Shown here piece by piece: positions 1 to 10,143 of a DNA stretch of 64,000 nucleotides (its first letter is position 1; every line of letters starts with the position of its first letter). This DNA is from Bacteroidota bacterium (GTDB taxonomy: Bacteria; Bacteroidota; Bacteroidia; Bacteroidales; Paludibacteraceae). Both the position numbers and the translations under genes were made by a program. Location of the stretch: positions 114,293 through 178,292 of the forward strand of contig JAFNAS010000006.1 of assembly GCA_017860295.1 (NCBI GenBank). The letters are read 5' to 3'. The notes beneath the pieces were generated by a model. It did no database searches. It saw only the letters and a program-made list of their open reading frames with translations, and was not told where the DNA came from.

Positions 1-744
1 GCGTTTAGTCGTAATCAAAATAACACCATTTGCACCTCTCACTCCATATACAGCCGTAGCAGAAGCATCTTTCAACACAGATACACTTTCTACAGAAGCA
101 ATATCTATTGTACTCATCGAACGTTCAATACCATCTACCAAAACTAACGGATCACTGTTATTCCACGAAGTTTGAGTACGAATAATTATCTTCGGATCTT
201 CAGCTCCGGGCATCCCTGTAGAAGAACTAACCACAACACCAGGTAAATTTCCTGCCAATGCCATTCCAAGATTGGAAACTCCCCCCGTACGTTCTAGCTC
301 TTTGGCTGTAGCTGTGGTAATAGAGCCAACCACAGATTCTTTCTTCTGTTTTCCATAACCGACTACAACGACATCATTCAAATTGACTGCGTTATTGGCC
401 ATTTCGATAGTGATAAAACTCTTTCCCTCAATATTGATCTCTTTTGTTGTGTAACTTACATAGGAAATAACAAGCGTTTTTTGGTTTGTCGGTACACTCA
501 ACGTAAATCTACCATCAATATCAGAAACCGTACCTACCGATCGATTTCCTTTTACAGTTATAGTAGCACCAATCATGGGTTCTTTCTTTTCATCTAGCAC
601 CAACCCTTTAATTACAATTCTATTTTGGGCAACAAGTGTAGAACTTAAGAAAAGCATAGAACAAATTAAGAACCTTCCTAAAGCCAACTTTTCAGTATGC
701 CCCTTTAGGAAAATCAATTGATATAATCTTATGAATTGTTTCAT
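1..744 (-). CDS. SusC/RagA-family TonB-linked outer membrane receptor, N-terminal part
   Basis: This gene runs off the left edge; 248 codons are present from an ATG at 744. Residues 1-40 form a signal peptide ending near LVAQ. A carboxypeptidase-regulatory-like barrel domain follows (about 44-125; motif GxxxDExxxPMIGATITVKG), then the linker NDVVVVGYGKQKK and the TonB plug domain with LVDGIERSM and SVLKDASATAVYGVRGANG. In this family the protein is the transport barrel for oligosaccharides or peptides, working with a SusD lipoprotein that would lie outside the window. The hybrid two-component regulator just upstream on the same strand is the typical controller. The substrate cannot be told from this part. 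Confidence 0.93.
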   Translation of the reverse strand, partial: MKQFIRLYQLIFLKGHTEKLALGRFLICSMLFLSSTLVAQNRIVIKGLVLDEKKEPMIGATITVKGNRSVGTVSDIDGRFTLSVPTNQKTLVISYVSYTTKEINIEGKSFITIEMANNAVNLNDVVVVGYGKQKKESVVGSITTATAKELERTGGVSNLGMALAGNLPGVVVSSSTGMPGAEDPKIIIRTQTSWNNSDPLVLVDGIERSMSTIDIASVESVSVLKDASATAVYGVRGANGVILITTKR

Positions 745-1434
745 TGCTATTATTTATTAATCTGATTTATTTTTTTATTTCATTTATCTTATTCAATAAA
801 TGCAGGTTTTCTAGATCAAAATCATATGACCCAGAATTCAAATTCGAACACGTTTAATTTAACTGTCATTTTGTATTGTAATCATGATTTTTTTATTTCT
901 TAAGGTTATCAAGTTAAGACATCAACAGATGAATGTACCAGACAAGTAGCATCAATATGTACTTTGTTGGCAAATCTGGCATAAATCAATTACTAATTAC
1001 ATCTAATCCGACATCGGATTCAGGGCAGGCTTCACACTTGCGTCAACAATCATATACATTCAGTTCTTTGGAATTGAAGTTTGGCTGATTTCATTTAGGG
1101 GCAATATATCAATCTAGCCTTTCCAAATGATCGACACTAAGACTTTGGGAAATCGAGAAGATTATCAGATTCTGATAAATAAACGGAGTTTAAAATATGT
1201 TCCATGGCATTTCTAATTATTAATTAATTTAAGGTGTTTACAAATGCAAAGATGCTACATTGTTTTGTTTTTCATTTCTAATTTTAGATATTTGAGTTCT
1301 AAATTTGGATAAAATCATCTCAAAACAAGGCTAAAATCAATAAAAAAGTGCAATCCCACTTAAATAAGGATGCACTTTTATAAATTTAAGATCAAAGGCA
1401 AAATCACATTAACAAAACAGAGTACGTACAGCAA
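745..1434. other. Intergenic region between regulator and susC-like gene
   Basis: This 690-base AT-rich spacer holds no credible reading frame. It must contain the promoter and regulator-binding site of the leftward susC-like gene, but I found no clean TAnnTTTG element on the minus strand. A terminator hairpin of the regulator gene sits at its right end. Confidence 0.6.
1343..1380 (-). terminator. Hairpin terminator after the hybrid two-component gene
   Basis: AAAAGTGCA (1344-1352) pairs with TGCACTTTT (1371-1379) across an 18-base loop. On the minus strand it is followed by a T-rich tract, about 55 bases after the stop of the regulator gene. Confidence 0.6.
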
Positions 1435-4400
1435 TCATTCAAGATTTAAGATATCTGTTGGAGATTTACCGAAGTGTTTCCGAAAAACAGTTCCAAAATA
1501 GCCCACACTTGCAAATCCGCAAAGTTCACTCACCTCCGTCACCGTATATTCTCTTGTTTTAAGAAGGCAAATAGCATGATTAAGTCTGACTGATTTTATA
1601 AAATCTACTGGAGACTGACCGGTAAGCGACTTTATTTTTTTATATAAAAGAGACGCACTGACATTCATAGCCGAAGCAAATTCATCTTTCCCGAATTCGG
1701 GAATATTCATATTTTCAGAAACTATGGCTAAAGCCTTTTTCACAAACACATCGTTATTTTCATTTGCAAAAATTACCGACTCCTTGTTATTATCATTATT
1801 GATTAACTGCAACGCTTTCTCCCGTACCGATTCACGATTATGAATAATCGATTTGATTCTTTGCAACAGGATGGTTATATCAAAAGGCTTTGTGAGATAA
1901 TCATCAGCGCCAAGTCCAAGTCCATGCAATAACTCAGCTTTTTCTGAAAGTGCAGAGAGCAAGATGACCGGAATATGTGATGTCTCATAAGTCGATTTTA
2001 TACGCTTGCAGAGTTCAAATCCATCCATCTCTGGCATCATAATATCAGATACAACCAAATCGGGAATCTCATTCTGTATTTGAGTCCACGCCTGAACACC
2101 ATCTTCCGCCGTACAAATATCGAATTCTTCACCCAACGAAAATCGCATGAATTTGAGCAGATCATCATTATCATCTACAATCAATACTTTCATTCGTTTC
2201 ATTTGAGGATCCATCTCAACCAGAAAAGAATCGTCAGGTTCGTTTACAAAATTAGGATCAATATCTGCGCCGACCTGAAAATAGGGAACCTCTTTGTATG
2301 GAATATCAATTTTAAATCGAGAACCAACATTCTCCTGACTATCGCAACTGATTTTACCTCCATGCATAACGACATAGTTTTTAGCAAGTAAGAGGCCTAT
2401 TCCCGAACCGATTATTTTTGTATTAATCGCATTATCAGCCCGATAAAACTCTTTAAATAATTGTGTTTGCGCTCTGCGGCTGATACCGATTCCCTGATCT
2501 ATCACCTCCAAAATCCAATTCTCACTATTACACGTCAAATTCAATTGAATCTTTCCTTTAGGATGGGAGTATTTAATGGCATTCGATATAAGATTACCTA
2601 TTACTTTTTCCATCACCGCGTCATCTACGGCACTAAAATAGGACGAAGAATTTGTAGAAAAAGAAATTGCTATATCTTTACTTTGAGCCAACGATTCGAA
2701 CATTATTTTTTGCAACGAGATCATGTGTACGACATCAACCATTCGGCATGACAAATGTTCTTTTCCTACATCTATTTTTTGAAAATCCATAAGCTGTGTA
2801 ACTACAACAGACAATCTTTTCGCCTGTTCTGCCGCAAGATGCAAATAGTACTTACCCGCTTCAGAGGTACTCCTCTCTTTTTTCAATTCCTCTATCGGTG
2901 CATTTATTAAAGTTAGTGATGTACGAATATCATGAGCTGTATTTGCAAAGAATCGCACTTTTTCTTCTGTATGCAGCTGTTTGATATAATTTACATAATA
3001 TCTCAATGATAGATAAATAACACTTATAATTATAAGCAACATAAACATTACAAACCACCATCGTTTCCATACAGGAGGAATAATATGTATCAAGATCGAC
3101 CGTTCGGCAACAATATGTGACATTGAGCTATCATACAACCGGACTTTCAATACAAATTTACCATTCGGAAGATTGGTGTAAGTAATCAAACGTCGATTCA
3201 CCAGCTGGCTCCACTCTGCATCAAAACCCTCCATCTTCCACGAAAATTTAGAATCCGAAGCATTCATTCCAAGAGGTAACAACTCTAAGGTAAGCGTATT
3301 CTGGTTATAATTCAGGGTCAATTCCTGCAAGCTATCCAGTGGCGTTGTTAACTTAATAGTCGAATTATCTTTGATTGATCGCCCAGAGACTGTAAGATCT
3401 TGAAAATAAATAGTACCATTTGTCTTAATATCCTGAATTGTAGAAGGATTAAACAATACTGCTCCATCATTTGTTCCCCACAACAAATTACCGTTTCGGA
3501 GCAAACAGTGAGAGCTTGGATTAAATGATACATGAGACAAAGACAACAAAGAAGCATAATTAATGACCGTGTTTGTCTTAATATTAAATCTACACAAACC
3601 GGATTCTGTGCCGAGCCACAAATAATCCCCGACTTTCATGATTCCACTTATAAAATTAGACGGAAGTCCTGTTTTAACAGTGAACTTTTGTTCTTTCTTA
3701 CTCTTAAAATCATAGGAAATCAAGCCATCTCCCCTTGTGCCGAGCCAAGATTTGCCATTCGATGCTGTTACATCATGACTAAAATATTCACCCAATAAAA
3801 TTTGTTCTGAACTCGTTTGTTTATCCAACAAACATAAAGCATAGGTACATGCTAAAAGTATCTTACCGGGACTTAATTCATAAAACTTATTAACCGGCTG
3901 CGACGGGTATGACTTAAACCTATTTTCTTTTGTTAAATAACATTTCACATCTCCACCCTGAGTACTTCCAATCCAAATGTCTCCTTGCGAATCTTTAAAT
4001 ATATCGAAAACAAAATCACTGATTTGCATCCCACGGTTTGATTTTTGAGAATAATGAGCGACTTCACGTCCTGTATTCGCATCTAAAACATACGCCCCTG
4101 AGGAATAGGTTCCCGCCCAAACTCTTCCTTGATTATCTTCACACAACGACAAAAACACCTGAGCCTGAGCTTTTTCATTATGATAATAGGTATTCCAACT
4201 ATCATTTTTGACGTTCCATTTAGATATGCCATTATTTGTTGCGAACCATATATTCCCGTTTTTATCTTCTATAATGCTATTAATATAATTATTGCATAAT
4301 GAATTGATTTTATTAACGTCATGAGATATACGAAGCACTAACGGAGGTTTTTGCTCAAAAAAAGAGACTCCTCCACTATAAGTACCAACCCAAACCCGCT

Positions 4401-5319
4401 TATCCTTAGCACAGTATATATCATACACCCCGTCACCGCGAAGAGAATAGGAGTCATCAGCATTTTCTTTATATACATTGACTATTTTCTCCGCATTCTT
4501 TCTATCAACTTCCCAAATACCCTGACCATCAATTCCAACCAGCATAGTTGAATCCGTATTAGCTTCGATAGCAAGTATCGGTTGTTTAGGGAAACTACTT
4601 ATTTTAGTTGAAAAAAGAGATTTTGTTTTAAAATCATATCGGTATAATCCACTTGATATTGTACCAATCCACAGCTTATTCTGACGTTTGTCATAGTATA
4701 GTTTTGAAATCAGGGAGAAACCGATTGAGGAACTTCTCAGGAGACATGACGTTTTAAGGCTCTCTTTATCAATCAGAAATAAACCTTTGGCATCGGCCTT
4801 TAATAAATGTCGATAATCATACCATGTAACATAACTTGTATCCAGTTGTTTTTCTCCGATAAATAACAGTTTCCCTTTCGAGTATTTATACAATCCAAAA
4901 GCGGTTGCAATCCAGAAGGTTCCGTTGTTATCCACCTCTATGTTATGTACATTCATAAAGGTATGTTTCGATAATTTTCGGAAATTGAACATAAGCTCAA
5001 ATCGGTCTTTTACCGCATCATAATAGAAGAATTCTCCATTATTAGAATAGGCATAAAGAATATTATTGCGATAGATAACTTTCACAAAATATCCGGCTTT
5101 CACATAGGGTAACTTATAAAGACGATAATCATCTTCCGTAAGTCTCAAAATACCAGTTTTAGATGATGCCCAAATAAAACCGTTTTTGTCACTACAAATA
5201 GAAGCCGACTCACGTAAAAAAATTCCATACATGCTGTTAATGCTGTAAAATTTCGTATTCGCGGCATGTAATGCACTAATTGATAAGATTAGTGAAAAAA
5301 TAAATAACTTAGATTTCAT
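1435..5319 (-). CDS. Hybrid two-component system sensor/regulator (HTCS)
   Basis: This is a one-protein sensor and transcription activator for a polysaccharide-utilisation locus. A signal peptide (MKSKLFIFSLILSISALHA) is followed by about 640 residues of periplasmic propeller repeats with many WIG/WVGT motifs, and a Y_Y_Y domain (about 660-735). One membrane helix lies near 752-775. The histidine kinase core has phospho-acceptor H near 796 in AHDIRTS and an N-box NLISNAIKYSH near 910. A receiver (about 1043-1160) has VDDND and the aspartate in SDIMMPEMDG, and an AraC-type helix-turn-helix forms the C-terminus. I chose the ATG at 5319 because it begins the signal peptide; an in-frame ATG at 5358 adds 13 residues without one. 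All catalytic motifs look intact. The likely target is the adjacent susC-like operon. Confidence 0.95.
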   Translation of the reverse strand: MKSKLFIFSLILSISALHAANTKFYSINSMYGIFLRESASICSDKNGFIWASSKTGILRLTEDDYRLYKLPYVKAGYFVKVIYRNNILYAYSNNGEFFYYDAVKDRFELMFNFRKLSKHTFMNVHNIEVDNNGTFWIATAFGLYKYSKGKLLFIGEKQLDTSYVTWYDYRHLLKADAKGLFLIDKESLKTSCLLRSSSIGFSLISKLYYDKRQNKLWIGTISSGLYRYDFKTKSLFSTKISSFPKQPILAIEANTDSTMLVGIDGQGIWEVDRKNAEKIVNVYKENADDSYSLRGDGVYDIYCAKDKRVWVGTYSGGVSFFEQKPPLVLRISHDVNKINSLCNNYINSIIEDKNGNIWFATNNGISKWNVKNDSWNTYYHNEKAQAQVFLSLCEDNQGRVWAGTYSSGAYVLDANTGREVAHYSQKSNRGMQISDFVFDIFKDSQGDIWIGSTQGGDVKCYLTKENRFKSYPSQPVNKFYELSPGKILLACTYALCLLDKQTSSEQILLGEYFSHDVTASNGKSWLGTRGDGLISYDFKSKKEQKFTVKTGLPSNFISGIMKVGDYLWLGTESGLCRFNIKTNTVINYASLLSLSHVSFNPSSHCLLRNGNLLWGTNDGAVLFNPSTIQDIKTNGTIYFQDLTVSGRSIKDNSTIKLTTPLDSLQELTLNYNQNTLTLELLPLGMNASDSKFSWKMEGFDAEWSQLVNRRLITYTNLPNGKFVLKVRLYDSSMSHIVAERSILIHIIPPVWKRWWFVMFMLLIIISVIYLSLRYYVNYIKQLHTEEKVRFFANTAHDIRTSLTLINAPIEELKKERSTSEAGKYYLHLAAEQAKRLSVVVTQLMDFQKIDVGKEHLSCRMVDVVHMISLQKIMFESLAQSKDIAISFSTNSSSYFSAVDDAVMEKVIGNLISNAIKYSHPKGKIQLNLTCNSENWILEVIDQGIGISRRAQTQLFKEFYRADNAINTKIIGSGIGLLLAKNYVVMHGGKISCDSQENVGSRFKIDIPYKEVPYFQVGADIDPNFVNEPDDSFLVEMDPQMKRMKVLIVDDNDDLLKFMRFSLGEEFDICTAEDGVQAWTQIQNEIPDLVVSDIMMPEMDGFELCKRIKSTYETSHIPVILLSALSEKAELLHGLGLGADDYLTKPFDITILLQRIKSIIHNRESVREKALQLINNDNNKESVIFANENNDVFVKKALAIVSENMNIPEFGKDEFASAMNVSASLLYKKIKSLTGQSPVDFIKSVRLNHAICLLKTREYTVTEVSELCGFASVGYFGTVFRKHFGKSPTDILNLE

Positions 5320-5964
5320 GGCAGATATAACAATTAAGGTATTAAAAAGGTAGGTCAATAGCTACTCCATTTGATTGGAAGATATATCTTCATCGGAAAG
5401 CTTCCATTAAAAAATTAAGGTGTTTCAAATTATCTCACTTCACAACTTAAATTTAGAATGATTCTGTCTTATACAAGGAGTCAATTCAAAACAGTCTCAC
5501 TTATTGCAAGTACAAATATAAAATATCGTTATCAAAAACAAACAATAAAACCTCTCAATCTTCAGTATCGACACAAAAAGATGGGAAGGAATAGTTTATG
5601 AATCCTCTCTCCAGACATCATAAAAACGTTTTCCTTCCCATACAAATTAGGAATAAATTACTAGGAATAGCTATTCCCAATTAACAAACTGTTTTTCAAG
5701 CAACATGCTAATTTACAAAACAAAATTTGGCCATTCTCACACATGAATTGACCAATATTTTGACAGCAAACAAATCATCTATTAGCCAAAGAACAGGTTA
5801 TTTGCTTTAATACAAAAAACATATTGTGCATCGAAACCTTCAATATAGTTCTTTCTATCCATATCAGATCCTGTACCTGACAATCAGAATGAATTTGTCT
5901 CAAGCCATTTTTTAACTAAGCGACTGACTATAAAAGCTGAGCAAACGCAAAACAAATTGTTTTA
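5320..5964. other. Intergenic region with an 11-bp inverted repeat
   Basis: This AT-rich spacer between the HTCS start and the ribulokinase stop has no gene. ATGGGAAGGAA (5581-5591) is repeated inverted at 5631-5641 with a 39-base loop. Its role is unknown; it is too far from the kinase stop for a simple terminator and lies upstream of the HTCS promoter. Confidence 0.55.
5513..5542 (-). promoter_or_regulatory. Candidate Bacteroidetes promoter for the HTCS gene
   Basis: On the minus strand there is a -7 element TATATTTG (5513-5520), matching TAnnTTTG, with TTTG (5539-5542) 18 bases upstream. Transcription would start near 5507, giving a leader of about 190 bases. Confidence 0.45.
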
Positions 5965-7602
5965 TTACAATTCCTTTTCGGTAAATGCGCCCAGTTTGCC
6001 GTACTTTTCGTACAGAGCCTGATACATTTTATGGTTTTCGGCATTGGGATAGTACTCTTTAGCAAAGCCCATACCCATCGATTTCTGAGCATCTTCCACC
6101 TTAGCATACACACCGGCAGCCACAGCAGCAAACATCGAAGCTCCGAAAGCACATGCCTGTTCGGCTTTCGCTACTTTAATCGGCATATTGAGCACATCGG
6201 CCAGCGTTTGCATTACGAAAGAGGATTTCAGGGCAATACCGCCAATACCGATAATCTCTTTAATTTCAACACCGTTTTCAATGAAACGATCGACAATCGC
6301 TTTGGAACCGTAAGCCGTGGCTTCTACCAACGCGCGGAAAATAAGAGGAGCCGAGCTACCGAGATTCAAACCGGTAATCGTTCCCTTCACTGCCTGATTG
6401 GCATCGGGAGTACGACGACCGTTCATCCAGTCGGTTGCTAAGATAGTCGATTCGGAAACCGGAACCTTCGCTGCCTCTTTTTCCAAAGCAGGAATAATGC
6501 CGTCGATAATTTTCTTTTTCGTTTCGGCATCGATCAGATCGGATTGTTCGATAGGCCATGCCACTACGCGTTTGAACCACGCGTAAACATCGCCAAAAGC
6601 AGACTGACCGGCTTCGAGACCTACCAGACCGGGAATAACCGAACCGTCGACCTGTCCGCAGATGCCGGGAATAAGCTTATCGCCCATCTCTTCGTAGCTC
6701 GACACCATGATGTCGCAGGTAGAAGTACCGATAACACGTACCAACGCGCCCGGTTTTACTTCGGCACCAACGGCTCCCATGTGGCAGTCGAATGCACCGA
6801 CAGCAACGGCAACGTTCGTTGTCAAACCAAGGCGTTGTGCCCATTCTGCAGTCAATGTACCGGTTTTCTGGTTGCTGGGGCAAGTGTTTGTATAAAGGCG
6901 ATCGCGGTAACCGGTCAAAAGAGGATCAAGAGCTGTCAGGAACTTTTCGGATGGAAGACCACCCCATTTTTCGAGCCACATGGCTTTGTGTCCTGAAGCA
7001 CAACGGCTACGGCAAATATCTTCGGGTTTGGTTTTGCCCACGAGCAAACCGGGCAACCAGTCGCAATGTTCTACGATAGAATAAGCAGCTGAACGTACTT
7101 TTTCGTCGGAACGAAGTACATGCAGGGCTTTTGCCCAGAACCATTCGGAAGAGTAGATCCCACCTTCGTAAGAACTGTAGTCGATCTCCCATTTTGCACA
7201 CAGGTTGTTAATTTCCTGCGCTTCCTGAATAGCGGTGTGGTCTTTCCATAACACGAACATGGCGTTGGGGTTTTCGGCAAACTCGGGCAACATAGCCAAC
7301 GGTGTACCTGCTTTATCGGTAAATACAGGAGTACTTCCGGTAGTATCGAAAGCCATACCCACCACATTTTCGGCAGTGCCGGTCGGGCATTTCGAGAGAG
7401 CGTCTTTTACGGTATATTCGAGTACATCGATATAATCCTGCGGGTGTTGGCGATACTGGTTAGCGGTCGGAACGCAATATTTACCCTCCGCCCAGCGGGG
7501 ATAATATTTCACCGAAGAGGCCAGTTCTTTGCCGCTTTCGGCATCTACCACAACGGCACGGGCAGAATCACTGCCATAGTCAAGTCCTATAACGTATTTC
7601 AT
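5965..7602 (-). CDS. araB: L-ribulokinase
   Basis: The enzyme phosphorylates L-ribulose to L-ribulose 5-phosphate with ATP, the second step of arabinose breakdown in the cytoplasm. The protein has 545 residues, usual for the family. It has the FGGY-kinase N-terminal phosphate loop GLDYGSDSARAVVVD (residues 6-20), the core motif GAFDCHMGAVGAE and the C-terminal ATP-site motif GIGGIALKSS. It is the last gene of the leftward symporter-araR-araD-araA-araB series. The gap to araA holds a short repeat element. No clear terminator was found just after it. Confidence 0.96.
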   Translation of the reverse strand: MKYVIGLDYGSDSARAVVVDAESGKELASSVKYYPRWAEGKYCVPTANQYRQHPQDYIDVLEYTVKDALSKCPTGTAENVVGMAFDTTGSTPVFTDKAGTPLAMLPEFAENPNAMFVLWKDHTAIQEAQEINNLCAKWEIDYSSYEGGIYSSEWFWAKALHVLRSDEKVRSAAYSIVEHCDWLPGLLVGKTKPEDICRSRCASGHKAMWLEKWGGLPSEKFLTALDPLLTGYRDRLYTNTCPSNQKTGTLTAEWAQRLGLTTNVAVAVGAFDCHMGAVGAEVKPGALVRVIGTSTCDIMVSSYEEMGDKLIPGICGQVDGSVIPGLVGLEAGQSAFGDVYAWFKRVVAWPIEQSDLIDAETKKKIIDGIIPALEKEAAKVPVSESTILATDWMNGRRTPDANQAVKGTITGLNLGSSAPLIFRALVEATAYGSKAIVDRFIENGVEIKEIIGIGGIALKSSFVMQTLADVLNMPIKVAKAEQACAFGASMFAAVAAGVYAKVEDAQKSMGMGFAKEYYPNAENHKMYQALYEKYGKLGAFTEKEL

Positions 7603-7610
7603 ATAATCAC

Positions 7611-7702
7611 AGTAGTTAGTAGCCGGTAGCTGGTAGTCAGTAGAACTGCATCAACAAGCACGGGGTGCCTACTGACTACTGTCTACTGTCTACTTATCTA
7701 CC
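7611..7702. repeat. AGTAGT-type intergenic repeat with inverted arms
   Basis: The spacer between araA and araB consists largely of AGTAGT/AGTAG-type units. GTAGTCAGTAG (7633-7643) is matched by its exact complement at 7669-7679, so the element can fold. Related stretches occur at 25011-25044, 53991-54046 and 54300-54335. Confidence 0.7.
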
Positions 7703-7709
7703 TGAAGAT

Positions 7710-9212
7710 TTATCTCAACGCTTTGTTAAGCATATAATACACTTCATTGTTGCGCAAATCCTGACGGAACTGACGAATATTGGTCTCCTTGTCGATAATC
7801 AACAGTTCGATGTCAGCAATTTCGGCGTAGTCTTCCAACATCTCTGTGGTTACGGAAAACGAGAAGCTGGAGTGGTGAGTACCACCTGCCAGAATCCATG
7901 CACCGGCACCCACTTCGAAGTTAGGCATCGGTTTCCACAAGGCACAGGCAACCGGCAATTTAGGCAGTGCCTGCGGTTTAACCACTTCCACTTCGTTAAC
8001 GATCATGCGGAAACGGTTGCCCATATCAACGATGGTAGCTGCAACACCTGTACCTTCGTGAGCCTGGAATACCAGACGAGCGCAGGTTTTGGAATCGCCA
8101 ATGCCGAGGAAATGAACCTCCACGCGTGGTTTAACGCCGGTAATATCCGGGTTGATTTCCAACATGTGAGCCTGCAGAATAGTAGAATTTTCACCGTCGA
8201 AGTTCAACGTGTAATCTTCGAGGAATGACTGACCGCCTTTCAAACCCTGACCCATTACCCACATGGTACGAACCAACGCAGCCGATTTCCAGTCACCTTC
8301 GGCACCAAAACCGTAACCTTCGGCCATCAAACGCTGAGAAGCAAAGCCCATCAACTGTTTCATGCCTTCCAGTTCGTTGAAACTGGTGGTGAATGCTTTT
8401 GCACCTTTATCCTGAAGGAAACGACGGAGACCGATTTCCTGAGCAGCAGCATCGCGAACGAACTGATGTTTTTCTGCACCCTTCTTGCTATCGGCAGCAA
8501 AGTCGTAGAGTTTTTCGTATTCGGCAACCAGCGCATCGATTTCGGCTTCGGTAACGGCATTAACGTAAGGCACCAACTGTGCAATAGGAGCATTGTCCAC
8601 GTGGTAACCCAGACGGATTTCAGCTTCTACTTTATCGCCATCGGTTACAGCTACGTTATTCATGTTGTCGCCGAAACGGACAACCAACAGATCCTGTGAA
8701 TCGGCCCAACCGGCACAAACACGCATCCAGCCTGCAATTTCAGACTGAGTATCAGCGTCTTTCCAGTAACCGACAACCACTTTACGCGGTTTACGCAGAC
8801 GGCTGGTGATGTGACCGAATTCGCGGTCACCATGAGCAGACTGGTTGAGGTTCATAAAGTCCATGTCAATTTCGTTCCATGGAATTTGAGCGTTGTATTG
8901 TGTGTGCAGGTGAAGCAACGGTTTTTTGAAGTCCATCAAACCGTGAATCCACATTTTGGCAGGCGAGAAGGTGTGCATCCAGGTAATCATACCCACACAT
9001 TTTGTATCGCCATTGGCAGCACGCATGATTTCCGAAATTTCGGACGAAGAGTTAGCGGTGCCTTTATAAACCACTTTAATAGGAAGGTTGCCCGATTCGT
9101 TCAAACCTTTTACCATTTCGTTAGAGTGAGCATCAACTGCCACTACTGCATCGCCACCGTATAAAAGCTGTGCGCCGGTAACGAACCAAACTTCCAAATC
9201 ATTGTAAATCAT
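7710..9212 (-). CDS. araA: L-arabinose isomerase
   Basis: The enzyme converts L-arabinose to L-ribulose and needs a divalent metal ion. The protein has 500 residues, matching the family. It starts with the typical LEVWFVTGAQLLYG (residues 6-19). It keeps the region around HMLEINPDIT, which carries conserved metal- and substrate-site residues, and GGTHHSSFS near the C-terminus with the conserved histidine pair. The gene lies between araD and araB on the same strand, and AraR control is expected from the operon context. Confidence 0.97.
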   Translation of the reverse strand: MIYNDLEVWFVTGAQLLYGGDAVVAVDAHSNEMVKGLNESGNLPIKVVYKGTANSSSEISEIMRAANGDTKCVGMITWMHTFSPAKMWIHGLMDFKKPLLHLHTQYNAQIPWNEIDMDFMNLNQSAHGDREFGHITSRLRKPRKVVVGYWKDADTQSEIAGWMRVCAGWADSQDLLVVRFGDNMNNVAVTDGDKVEAEIRLGYHVDNAPIAQLVPYVNAVTEAEIDALVAEYEKLYDFAADSKKGAEKHQFVRDAAAQEIGLRRFLQDKGAKAFTTSFNELEGMKQLMGFASQRLMAEGYGFGAEGDWKSAALVRTMWVMGQGLKGGQSFLEDYTLNFDGENSTILQAHMLEINPDITGVKPRVEVHFLGIGDSKTCARLVFQAHEGTGVAATIVDMGNRFRMIVNEVEVVKPQALPKLPVACALWKPMPNFEVGAGAWILAGGTHHSSFSFSVTTEMLEDYAEIADIELLIIDKETNIRQFRQDLRNNEVYYMLNKALR

Positions 9213-9220
9213 AACAAGTA

Positions 9221-9330
9221 AATTTTTAGGCCTCCCCTAACCCCTTCCAAGAAGGGAAATTTTCGGGGCGGTAAGAAAGATTAATATATCAGATTAGTAA
9301 AGTCCCCTTGTGGGGGATTGAGGGGGCTTC
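9221..9330. repeat. Bacteroidetes intergenic repeat fragments (CCCCTAACCCC / CCCCCTTGTGGGGG type)
   Basis: The araD-araA gap contains a pyrimidine-rich stretch GGCCTCCCCTAACCCCTTCC and then AAGTCCCCTTGTGGGGGATT. The second motif recurs after mutB at 17708-17742 and in weaker form near 12990-13010. It looks like a dispersed intergenic repeat with a short self-complementary core. Confidence 0.6.
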
Positions 9331-10016
9331 TATTGCCCGTAATAGGCATTCGGCCCGTGCTTACGCATAAAATGTTTCTCTACCAGCAGAGGATTCATTT
9401 GCAGTTGCGGATTAACACTGTAAGCCACAAACGCCATTTTAGCCACCTGCTCCATCACAACGGCATTGTGCACGGCATCGTGCGCATCTTTGCCCCAAGA
9501 GAACGGTCCGTGGTTCTTTACCAGCACGCCCGGCACATGCACCGGATTGATGCCCTGAAAACGTTCGATGATAACGTTTCCGGTCTCCAGTTCATATTCA
9601 CCTTTCACCTCGGCCTCTGTCATGGCGCGGGTGCAAGGAATTGCCTGACTGAAATAGTCGGCATGCGTTGTCCCGATGTTGGGAATATCGCATCCGGCCT
9701 GAGCCCACGAGGTGGCAAATGTAGAGTGTGTGTGCACTACCCCACCGATGCCTTCAAATGCGCGGTAAAGCGCTAAGTGCGTAGCAGTGTCGGACGAAGG
9801 TTTCCATTTGCCTTCCACTACTTTTCCGTCCATATCGAGCAAAACCATATCTTCCGGTTTCATATCGTCGTACGAGATACCTGAAGGTTTGATTGCTACA
9901 ATACCCTCATTGCGGTCGATGGCACTGACGTTTCCCCAGGTGAAAATCACCAAACCATGTTTTACCAGGTCGAGGTTGGCCTGCCAAACCACTTCTTTCA
10001 ATTCTTTTCTGGTCAT
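9330..10016 (-). CDS. araD: L-ribulose-5-phosphate 4-epimerase
   Basis: The enzyme epimerises L-ribulose 5-phosphate to D-xylulose 5-phosphate, feeding the pentose-phosphate pathway. The zinc site is visible in [15 protein letters not shown], and the later motif [16 protein letters not shown] is typical of class II aldolase-fold epimerases. I start it at the ATG at 10016 (MTRKELKE), giving 228 residues, the usual length; a start at 10052 would add a hydrophobic 12-residue tail not seen in the family. It lies between araR and araA. Confidence 0.95.
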   Translation of the reverse strand: MTRKELKEVVWQANLDLVKHGLVIFTWGNVSAIDRNEGIVAIKPSGISYDDMKPEDMVLLDMDGKVVEGKWKPSSDTATHLALYRAFEGIGGVVHTHSTFATSWAQAGCDIPNIGTTHADYFSQAIPCTRAMTEAEVKGEYELETGNVIIERFQGINPVHVPGVLVKNHGPFSWGKDAHDAVHNAVVMEQVAKMAFVAYSVNPQLQMNPLLVEKHFMRKHGPNAYYGQ

Positions 10017-10107
10017 ATTTTTCAGAGTAAAGAATAGAGAGTAAAGAACCAAGACTTTTCAGACCTTATCTTACTCTTTATTCAGTTTTTTAAACAATAA
10101 AATCAAT

Positions 10108-10127
10108 AGACGCGACATGTCACGTCT
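10108..10127. repeat. Near-perfect 20-bp palindrome between araR and araD
   Basis: AGACGCGACATGTCACGTCT is a palindrome with one mismatched pair and centre ACATGT. It lies in the 127-base gap between the araR stop and the araD start. It resembles the 28-bp palindrome at 24519-24546 in having an AGAC arm, so it may be a dispersed repeat or an operator. Confidence 0.5.
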
Positions 10128-10143
10128 CTACTATACTACTACT

